Under the pieces are notes generated by a model. The model saw only the letters and a program-made list of their open reading frames with translations. It searched no databases and was not told where the DNA came from. Made by a program: the position numbers and the translations under genes. From Pseudanabaena sp. FACHB-2040 (GTDB lineage Bacteria; Cyanobacteriota; Cyanobacteriia; Phormidesmidales; Phormidesmidaceae), in assembly GCF_014696715.1 (NCBI RefSeq), contig NZ_JACJQO010000001.1, positions 186,001 to 250,000 on the forward strand: a stretch of 64,000 nucleotides of DNA, written 5' to 3'. Within the stretch, counting starts at the first letter, position 1. Every line of letters starts with the position of its first letter. Below are positions 57,673 to 64,000 of this stretch, piece after piece.

Positions 57673-58192
57673 AAAAGGGTTCCGTGGCACTCAACCCATC
57701 TTTATTTTTAGTATTGCTTTCGTTAGTGCTCTTGGGTTGACTCTTGCTGCAGCACAAACATGGTGGGGACAAGGGTTCACAAGAATTTTGTGGACATGCT
57801 TGGTTGCTGCACTGCCGGGGCTACATGGGGCGTTAGTTGCCAGCAGTGCACTCCAATACCACAGGCAAACACAATCCAGTAAGGAAAGCCTGACGGTAGA
57901 ACTTATCTGTGCTGGTTTGTTAGCGACGACTACTCTAGTGACGCTCCTCAGTTTATCGTCACTCCTGGCCTTTTACTTTGGTTGGGTTTTAGCCGCTGCC
58001 GCCGCTTTGCCGCTGGCCATCACAGGAAGCATTGAGACTCTCCAAGCAGTTAAACGCAAACGCCATCGACGCCGGAACCTGGTGAGGCTACTGCTGAATG
58101 TTTCTGCTTTGCTAATCTACTGTCTTCTTGTGTTTTTCTCGTCTTTTCTTGTCATCATGTGGCTATCAGGAGAGCCTTACATGGGTAACTAG
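57665..58192 (+). CDS. Hypothetical membrane protein, 175 aa
   Basis: A 175-aa protein with four hydrophobic helices (about 12-32, 38-60, 80-120 as a pair, and 140-168) and a very basic KRKRHRRR loop between helices. I do not recognise the family. The start overlaps the ictB stop by 8 bp, implying translational coupling and perhaps a role beside IctB. Confidence 0.65.
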   Translation: MSRKGFRGTQPIFIFSIAFVSALGLTLAAAQTWWGQGFTRILWTCLVAALPGLHGALVASSALQYHRQTQSSKESLTVELICAGLLATTTLVTLLSLSSLLAFYFGWVLAAAAALPLAITGSIETLQAVKRKRHRRRNLVRLLLNVSALLIYCLLVFFSSFLVIMWLSGEPYMGN

Positions 58193-58432
58193 CTGCAGCC
58201 TGCTGCAGTTAGGTCTAATGAGGTGAGCAGCCACTAGCCCTTCCACAGGCGAAAAAGCGCCGAAGCACCGCTACTAGGCAAGGGTAAAATCTGGCTGTGC
58301 GCTCGTTCTCTAAACCTAAGAACGTCACGAAAGTTTAAGCAACAGAGCTGCTTTGGCCGTGATTTTAGGGAAATAGTGCTCAAACACCCATAAGCGGGAA
58401 AGCTGAGGTGTGTTTGACTAAAAGTTGGCCCT

Positions 58433-58615
58433 ATGCAGCAAGACTATTGGCTCCCCCTCGCCCTGCCGGTTTCATTTGTCTCGATTTCAGCGTCTATTGC
58501 CCCTCAACAATTGCTAGAGACACTTAATCAGGGCGATCGCTTCGTTGTCCTGTTTTTTCTGGCTATTCTGGCAGTATTCACCCTGGTTGCCGCTGCCATG
58601 AATGAAGCCACTTAG
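58433..58615 (+). CDS. Hypothetical small membrane protein, 60 aa
   Basis: A 60-residue frame. Residues about 8-25 and 38-57 are hydrophobic (FVVLFFLAILAVFTLVAAA), with a charged QQLLETLNQGDR linker. The ribosome-binding sequence is weak. It converges on the SDR gene with 10 bp between stops. The composition supports a small membrane protein, but no family is recognised. Confidence 0.5.
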   Translation: MQQDYWLPLALPVSFVSISASIAPQQLLETLNQGDRFVVLFFLAILAVFTLVAAAMNEAT

Positions 58616-58625
58616 TCAACACTGC

Positions 58626-59372
58626 TTACTTACCGCCTGCAATGTCGATAAAGGCACCGGTTGTATACGAAGCCTCAGCCGATAGCAACCACAAAATTGC
58701 ATTGGCAACTTCAATCGCGTGCCCACCTCGCTTCATGGGAACAGATTCTTTTACGCGCTCAACCCGATTTGGCTCACCGCCGCTTGCGTGAATGTCGGTG
58801 TAAATAAAGCCCGGACGCACCGCATTTACACGAATACCCTCATCGGCAACTTCCTTTGCTAGCCCAATTGTCATTGTATCGATAGCTCCTTTGGAAGCTG
58901 CATAGTCTACGTATTCACCAGGGGAGCCCAGACGAGAAGCCACGGATGAAACATTGACGATAGCGCCTCCTGCTCCGCCGTGTTTGGTAGACATCCGCTT
59001 AATAGCTTCTCGGGCGCACAAAAAACTCCCGGTGATGTTCGTCGCAAAGACTCGATTGAGTCGGGCAGCATCAATATTCTCTACCCGCGTTTGCTGCTCT
59101 AAGGTTCCAGCATTGTTAACGAGGGCCGTCACCTTCCCTAATTGTTCATCCACCGTCTGAAAAAGATGAACCACATCTTCTTCGGAGGCAATGTCAGCTG
59201 CGGTTGCGATCGCACGACCACCAGCCTGTGTAATAGAGCTGACAACGCTGCGGGCAGCCTCCTGATTGCGAAGATAGTTGACGCAAATAGCATAACCTTG
59301 CTCAGCAGCTAGGCAAGCGGTAGCCGCACCAATGCCGCGACTACTGCCTGTAATAATCAGAACTTTTTCCAT
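58626..59372 (-). CDS. SDR-family oxidoreductase
   Basis: A 248-aa classical SDR: TGSSRGIGAATA, VNNAGTLEQ, catalytic S in NVSSVASR and YAASKGA, then the RPGFIYTDIH region and TTGAFIDIAGGK tail. The strand-2 end has NYLRNQEAA, with R rather than an acidic residue, which favours NADP(H). It is most like 3-ketoacyl-ACP reductase/glucose dehydrogenase-type SDRs; substrate unknown. ATG start with AAGAAG before it. Confidence 0.9.
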   Translation of the reverse strand: MEKVLIITGSSRGIGAATACLAAEQGYAICVNYLRNQEAARSVVSSITQAGGRAIATAADIASEEDVVHLFQTVDEQLGKVTALVNNAGTLEQQTRVENIDAARLNRVFATNITGSFLCAREAIKRMSTKHGGAGGAIVNVSSVASRLGSPGEYVDYAASKGAIDTMTIGLAKEVADEGIRVNAVRPGFIYTDIHASGGEPNRVERVKESVPMKRGGHAIEVANAILWLLSAEASYTTGAFIDIAGGK

Positions 59373-59560
59373 TTCTTCTTATCGGGCACTTACAAATGAC
59401 TTTCCCAAAAATACAGCATTCAACTGACTCAATCCAGATTAATGAGCAAAGCCTTCGATAACTACACAACCCAAAATATGGGCAGGTTAATAACTAAGTT
59501 GAGCGGCGACAGAACGATCTGAGGTGAAACGCGAAGACTCAGTTCGCCACTTTAAACTTG

Positions 59561-60373
59561 TTAGCTTGTGGTGTATGCCCAGATCTCAAACTTCGCTTCA
59601 GATGATAACTCTACTGCTAATGAGCCATAATGGTCATTACAAAACTCTTCAAACTCTTCCATTACACAATAGAACGTTTCATCTGGCACTAGCCAGCACA
59701 ATCCATATGCTCGCGACTTGTAGAAACCGAGTAGTTCTTCAACCGTGTTACTTACCGTCCATTCCTTAGCTATTAAGTAATTAGATCGATAACCTTTGTT
59801 GTGAAAATATTCCTCTACCTTGATTTCATCAATTGATTCATATACCTGTTTTAAGACTTGCGACCCTTCATACTTAGACAAAATAGCTCTGAAGTGGTGC
59901 TCAAATTTTCTTCGGGCAGGCAGAGTGACCCATTGAGCATTTAGGTAAAAACCTTGTAGCTTCAGAACGCGATCGATTTCATTCAGAAACATTCTCCAAT
60001 TGGAAACGGTGTGAAGCATGTGAACAGTCAGCACAACGTCAAAACTGCCATCTGGAAAAGGTAACTGTGAGGCATCTGCATGAATCAGCCTTAAATTTTT
60101 AGGAATTTCGTGCAGCTTTTGGTACAACTGCTTGAGCATTTCCTTAGAAACATCGATTCCAGTTACAGAATAGCCTCGTCTAACCAAGGGGAGAACGTTC
60201 AAACCAGTGCCAACACCTGGTTCTAAAAAAGTAGTCTCAGGTGTTGCTTTGACTAAGGTAAGAATAAAATCTGCAACTTCCTCAGCAATTGATTTTGTCA
60301 ACCAACGAGTTTGGTCATAAATCTCAGCAATGTTGTCGTAATAGTTGGATTGTCCCACCCTGTCAAACTCCAC
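59561..60373 (-). CDS. Class I SAM-dependent methyltransferase (UbiE/Methyltransf_11 type)
   Basis: A 270-aa methyltransferase: NYYDNIAEIYDQTRWLTKSIAEEVADFI, motif I TFLEPGVGTGLNVLPLVRRG, TGIDVSKEML, LIHADASQLPFPDGSFDVVLTVHMLHTV and FLNEIDRVLKLQGFYL. Both strand order and motif spacing fit the Methyltransf_11 group. Motif I has EPGVGTG in place of the usual D/E-x-GxGxG. Acceptor unknown. It starts at a GTG (60373) and is divergent from the next SDR gene. Confidence 0.88.
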   Translation of the reverse strand: MEFDRVGQSNYYDNIAEIYDQTRWLTKSIAEEVADFILTLVKATPETTFLEPGVGTGLNVLPLVRRGYSVTGIDVSKEMLKQLYQKLHEIPKNLRLIHADASQLPFPDGSFDVVLTVHMLHTVSNWRMFLNEIDRVLKLQGFYLNAQWVTLPARRKFEHHFRAILSKYEGSQVLKQVYESIDEIKVEEYFHNKGYRSNYLIAKEWTVSNTVEELLGFYKSRAYGLCWLVPDETFYCVMEEFEEFCNDHYGSLAVELSSEAKFEIWAYTTS

Positions 60374-60608
60374 AGTTTACTCTTGACTGACTTATCGCTA
60401 GCGTAAAGCAATTTAACGAGCCGGTTCAGCGGCATTAGGCACTCCTCAAGATCGCTTTGACACTTCTGTCTGCTCACTGCAGCCGAGTAGCTAGACACGG
60501 CTACTAGATCACTACTTCCCTGATTGCCGCAGCAATAGTTCTTCAGGGTGATACAGAAACTATGAATTTAGTTCAATCTATCTTAGTAAAGTGAACCTGT
60601 GAACTTGC

Positions 60609-61400
60609 ATGACGACAGCCTTGATTACCGGAGCCTCTGCCGGCATCGGTGCAGAATTTGCCCAACAATTAGCAGTGCGTCAAATTGATCTTGTACTAGT
60701 CGCTCGTTCCCAAGACAAGTTACAGGAACTCGCCAACTCACTCAAGCATCAGCATCAAATCCAAGTAGATATTATCGTTCAGGATTTGACAGCAGCAGAC
60801 GCCACAGAAACAGTCTTTCAAACTGCACAGCAGCTTGGAAGATCAATCGACATACTGGTTAACAACGCTGGAATTGGAGATTACGGTGATTTCGCTGAAA
60901 GCGATCGAGATTTTCAGCTAAAGATGGTGCAGCTCAATATGGCGACGATTGTGGATTTGACCCATCGCTTCCTACCTGGGATGCGGCAACGTCAAACTGG
61001 CGGGGTCATCAATCTGTGTTCGGTGGCCGCGTTTCACTCTATGCCCTACTTCTCGATCTACGCAGCAACAAAAGCATTTATTCTCAGCTTTAGTGAAGCT
61101 TTGTGGGCAGAGAATCGCAGTTACGGAGTGCATGTGCTGGCTGTTTGTCCAGGGCCGGTTGGCGTTAAGTTTTTCAAAGAAGCAGGATTTCCGCCGTTCT
61201 TGGTTAACGTAGCTGCAAGATTTGATACGCCGGTTGAGACCGTTGCACAAGAGGCCCTAAAAGCATTTGAAAACCGAAAGCCGCTCGTGATTCCTGGCAA
61301 TCTGATTAATCCCATTCTTGCTGTGCTGCCCCGGTTTCTGCCACGTGAGGAAGTTTCCAGCTTCTGGAAGCTGGTATTAGGAAATAACGTTGGCAAATGA
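60609..61400 (+). CDS. SDR-family oxidoreductase
   Basis: A 263-aa SDR of the DltE/YqjQ-like group: TALITGASAGIGAEFAQQLA, LVARSQDKLQELA, NNAGIGDYGDF, the Ser in NLCSVAAFHSMPYFSIYAATKAFILSFSEALW and PGPVGVKFFKEAGF. The R in ARSQ suggests NADP(H). The C-terminus carries a hydrophobic stretch (VIPGNLINPILAVLPRFLP), typical of the group. Substrate unknown. ATG 60609 without a clear ribosome-binding sequence. Confidence 0.9.
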   Translation: MTTALITGASAGIGAEFAQQLAVRQIDLVLVARSQDKLQELANSLKHQHQIQVDIIVQDLTAADATETVFQTAQQLGRSIDILVNNAGIGDYGDFAESDRDFQLKMVQLNMATIVDLTHRFLPGMRQRQTGGVINLCSVAAFHSMPYFSIYAATKAFILSFSEALWAENRSYGVHVLAVCPGPVGVKFFKEAGFPPFLVNVAARFDTPVETVAQEALKAFENRKPLVIPGNLINPILAVLPRFLPREEVSSFWKLVLGNNVGK

Positions 61401-61543
61401 TCACGCTCCCACTTTAGATCGTTGGTTTGATAGAACGAACCGATTTCGACAGAGCAAACAAAACCAATTCACTAACAACAAAACAAACGAACTGGGAGAC
61501 TTGCGATTGAGATAGACAAAGAATGATCAAGTGATAGCGATCG

Positions 61544-61648
61544 CACACCCTCAACTATGCCGATGCTGATAACTGGAGCGACCCCATTCCTATAGGCCGC
61601 CCCGGCGAGTGGATGGTGATCACCACCAGATACCCGCTAATCGAGTAG
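61544..61648 (+). pseudogene. Truncated copy of the 83-aa gene (last 35 codons)
   Basis: These 105 bases match 25798-25902 codon by codon, including the stop TAG, with about a dozen differences, mostly at third positions. The match begins abruptly inside a HIP1 site and the first 49 codons are missing, so no start codon remains in frame. It is a 5'-truncated duplicate that lies downstream of the SDR gene. Confidence 0.75.
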
Positions 61649-61705
61649 TGATCTTGACTTAGCCAGACAGGGCATTACCTGTAGGGGTGTTGTTGTTTGG
61701 GCAAG

Positions 61706-61750
61706 CGCACCAATTTGCTAGCGAAAGCTGCTTTTCGTTGGCTGGTGCGT
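61706..61750. repeat. Stem-loop intergenic repeat
   Basis: CGCACCA (61706-61712) and TGGTGCG (61744-61750) enclose an inner CGAAA/TTTCG pair. The following GCGTCACGCGCTGCGATGAC stretch and CTCTACAAAA resemble the palindromic GGTGCGTC-type intergenic repeats common in cyanobacterial genomes. Confidence 0.45.
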
Positions 61751-61789
61751 CACGCGCTGCGATGACACACTCTACAAAAATACTAACAA

Positions 61790-61822
61790 GGTGGTGTGGG
61801 CAGCGTCTACCCACACCACCTC
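61790..61822 (-). terminator. Terminator hairpin for topA
   Basis: AGGTGGTGTGGG and CCCACACCACCT form a perfect 12-bp stem around a 9-base loop. On the minus strand it begins 18 bases after the topA stop and is followed by TTGTTAGTATTTTTG. It fits a terminator for the topoisomerase gene. Confidence 0.7.
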
Positions 61823-61839
61823 CTAATCCCTAGCCTTAG

Positions 61840-64000
61840 CTACTCAGCAGCCTTAGACTTCGAGCTACGAGACTTGGTTGTACCTGACTTAGTCGTGCCC
61901 GATTTAGTTGAGCTAGACTTAGCCGTTGTCGATTTGCGAGTCGTCTTCTTTGCCGTCGTGGTCTTGCTTGCCGCAGCCGTTTTCGTCGTGCGACCAGACG
62001 ACTTGCGGGTAGTTTTCTTTTTCCCGCCCGCCTTGCTGTTTAGCCATTCAACCGCCTGTTCCAGCGTCACCGCTTCGACCTCAACCCCTTCTGGTACGGA
62101 GGCATTGGTCTTGCCATGCTTGACATAAGGGCCGTAGGGACCATTGAAAATGGCAATCGTTTCCTCATCCTCTGGGTGCTTGCCCAGATCCCGCAGCGGC
62201 TCAACTGACTTTTTGCGGCCCCGGCTCGACTTTGGCTCAGACAGCAGATCGAGTGCCCGATCTAGCGAGACAGACAACACATCGTCATCCTTTTTGAGAG
62301 AGCGATAGTCTTTGCCCTCTTTGCCCTGGTCATGAACAATGTAGGGGCCAAAGCGACCTTGGCTCGCCTTAACCGGTGCGCCAGTCTCGGGGTGAAAGCC
62401 CAAGGTGCGGGGTAGAGCCAACAGCCCAACCGCAACCTCTAGCGTCACATCGTCTGAATTCACACCTTTAGGGAGAGAGGCCCGTTTAGGATTAGGGTTC
62501 TCATCCGTTTTTTCTCCCATCTGGACAAAGGGACCATAGGGGCCAATTCGCAGGTAAATCGGTTCCCCAGTGTCAGGGTGCAGGCCTACTTTTTCAGGCC
62601 CTTCCAGCTTTTGCTTTAAGATCCGCTCAACCTGCTCAATGTCCAGATCTGCGGGGGGCACATCCTGGGGAATAGAGGCTTTGACCGGCTCGTCCTCGCT
62701 CTCCACTTCGATGTAGGGGCCGTAGCGGCCAATCCGTACCCTGGCATCTAGATCGGCTAGCTTAACTGTCCTGGCATCAGCCGGGTCAATTTGGCTCTCC
62801 CGCTCGTGTACCTGATTTTCTAACCCCTGTTCACCCCGGTAAAAAGCCTGCAGGTAGGGCAGCCATTCCACCTCGCCCGTTGAGATGTCATCGAGCGTCT
62901 GCTCCATGCGAGCCGTAAAGCCCACATCTACCAGGTCTGGAAAATGGTTTTCCAACAGCGAAGTGACAGCAAAGGCCGTAAACGTTGGCACTAGGCTATT
63001 AGTCACCAGTCGCGCATAGCCCCGATCCACAATGGTGCCGATTACGGTGGCATAGGTGCTGGGTCGGCCAATGCCCTCGCTCTCCAGCGTTTTGACCAGA
63101 GAGGCTTCGGTAAAGCGGGCAGGGGGCTGCGTTTCGTGGCCAATTGCTTCTAGATCAGAGCAGTTGATTGCATCGCCTACCGCCATTCGAGGCAAAATCA
63201 CCTCCTGATCTTCCAGCGCCGCATCTGGATCGTCTGAACCTTCAACGTAAGCTCGGAAAAAGCCCGGGAAATCAATGCGCTTACCCGTCGCCCGAAAAAC
63301 CGCATCCTCAACTTCAATGCTGACCGTAATGTGGGTTTGCCGGGCCTCTGCCATCTGAGTGGCTACCGTCCGCTTCCAGATCAGATCGTAGAGGGCAAAT
63401 TCACGGCCCGATAGGCCTGTCTCCTGCGGCGTTCTGAAGGTACTGCCGGCAGGGCGAATCGCTTCGTGAGCTTCCTGCGCCCCCTTAGACTTGGTTGTGT
63501 ACTGGCGTGGTTTGGGACTGAGGTACTCCTTGCCGTAGCGCTGCTCCACACAGGAACGAGCTGCCTCCACTGCCTGCTGCGACAGGTTTACTGAGTCTGT
63601 CCGCATATAGGTGATGTAGCCCTGCTCATAGAGATTCTGAGCTACCCGCATAGTTTCTCGGGCAGAGAGTCGCAGCTTGCGGTTAGCTTCCTGCTGGAGG
63701 GTAGAGGTGGTAAAGGGCGGCGAGGGCTTGCGAGTAGATGGGCGCTCATCCAGGTTACTGACAGTCCACGCTCCCGACTGGAGCCGCTGCTGCAGTGCTC
63801 GCGCCTGTTCCTCACCCAGCAGCAGCACATTGCGGCCATGAGCAATCTGGCCAGTAGACTCGTCGAAGTCGCTGCCGTTAGCTAGCCGAGTACCGCCTAG
63901 CGTTACCAGCTTAGCCTCAAAAGGGCTTTTCTCTTTTAGTAGAGAAGCCTTGAGATCCCAGTAGGAGCCTTTGCGGAAGGCGCGACGCTCTTTTTCCCGC
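61840..64000 (-). CDS. topA: DNA topoisomerase I (TopA), 5'-truncated by the window edge
   Basis: At least 720 residues of the main type IA topoisomerase; the N-terminal TOPRIM part lies beyond base 64000, and the frame stays open to the edge (AFRKGSYWDLKASLL visible). The catalytic Tyr is in GYITYMRTDSVNLS, then GSQEAHEAIRP-like KGAQEAHEAIRPAG and GIGRPSTYATVIG. The C-terminal third holds topoisomerase C-terminal repeats with LGxHPxTGEPI...GPYGPFVQ units (four or five). A Lys/Ser/Thr-rich basic tail of about 60 residues (KKTTRKSSGRTTK-type) ends the protein. This form relaxes negative supercoils and differs in tail from the zinc-ribbon topoisomerase at 289-2523. Confidence 0.93.
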   Translation of the reverse strand, partial: REKERRAFRKGSYWDLKASLLKEKSPFEAKLVTLGGTRLANGSDFDESTGQIAHGRNVLLLGEEQARALQQRLQSGAWTVSNLDERPSTRKPSPPFTTSTLQQEANRKLRLSARETMRVAQNLYEQGYITYMRTDSVNLSQQAVEAARSCVEQRYGKEYLSPKPRQYTTKSKGAQEAHEAIRPAGSTFRTPQETGLSGREFALYDLIWKRTVATQMAEARQTHITVSIEVEDAVFRATGKRIDFPGFFRAYVEGSDDPDAALEDQEVILPRMAVGDAINCSDLEAIGHETQPPARFTEASLVKTLESEGIGRPSTYATVIGTIVDRGYARLVTNSLVPTFTAFAVTSLLENHFPDLVDVGFTARMEQTLDDISTGEVEWLPYLQAFYRGEQGLENQVHERESQIDPADARTVKLADLDARVRIGRYGPYIEVESEDEPVKASIPQDVPPADLDIEQVERILKQKLEGPEKVGLHPDTGEPIYLRIGPYGPFVQMGEKTDENPNPKRASLPKGVNSDDVTLEVAVGLLALPRTLGFHPETGAPVKASQGRFGPYIVHDQGKEGKDYRSLKKDDDVLSVSLDRALDLLSEPKSSRGRKKSVEPLRDLGKHPEDEETIAIFNGPYGPYVKHGKTNASVPEGVEVEAVTLEQAVEWLNSKAGGKKKTTRKSSGRTTKTAAASKTTTAKKTTRKSTTAKSSSTKSGTTKSGTTKSRSSKSKAAE

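Overview
The window looks like chromosomal DNA of a cyanobacterium, probably a filamentous Leptolyngbya/Phormidesmis/Nodosilinea-type organism. The 8-bp HIP1 palindrome GCGATCGC recurs throughout, inside genes and between them. The gene content also points to cyanobacteria: an IctB-family membrane protein, the RarA/unknown-domain fusion, a Uma2 nuclease, an Npun_R2479-type HD protein, vMAP-type HTH proteins, a PEP-CTERM esterase and many hybrid histidine kinases. The species assignment is inference. I saw no rRNA, tRNA or CRISPR array and no intact IS element.

Layout. 1-3.3 kb: a DUF2087 protein, a complete type IA topoisomerase and a Uma2 nuclease. 3.6-19.9 kb: a signalling island. A 1321-aa multi-GAF hybrid kinase on + converges on a five-gene run on -: a 2232-aa soluble poly-HAMP hybrid kinase, CheR, a REC-PAS-HK-REC hybrid, a lone receiver and a HAMP sensor kinase. 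A small unknown protein diverges from this run. 20-25.2 kb: small-molecule enzymes (GST, DUF4440, alpha/beta hydrolase, SDR, methyltransferase). 25.6-36.3 kb: RarA fusion, GAPDH, bestrophin, Rieske protein, formyl-THF cyclo-ligase-like protein, PEP-CTERM esterase, OmpR-type regulator and gamma-glutamyltransferase, mostly unrelated housekeeping genes.

36.9-49.0 kb: an exopolysaccharide cluster, all on +, with four GT2, two GT4-like enzymes, a UGM-like flavoprotein, a Wzx-type flippase and a polytopic membrane protein. It is preceded by a 667-bp AT-rich leader with a degenerate direct repeat and ends at a HIP1-centred palindrome. 49.0-52.8 kb: CheY-like receiver, DUF790/Bax1 nuclease, Sua5/YrdC protein, a degenerate membrane-anchored kinase and a 55-aa membrane peptide. 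53.0-55.1 kb: two tandem copies of a vMAP-HTH gene with its upstream region, separated by what looks like a decayed IS630-type transposase fragment. 55.2-61.6 kb: HD protein, ictB, membrane proteins, two SDRs, a methyltransferase and a truncated copy of the 83-aa gene found at 25.7 kb. 61.8-64.0 kb: a second type IA topoisomerase that runs off the window.

The least ordinary parts are the 12-unit poly-HAMP kinase overlapping cheR without other chemotaxis genes, the tandem vMAP-HTH duplication with a perfectly conserved upstream block, the degenerate kinase, and the repeat-like insertion inside the 1321-aa kinase. All identifications were made by reading the sequence; no database search was run.
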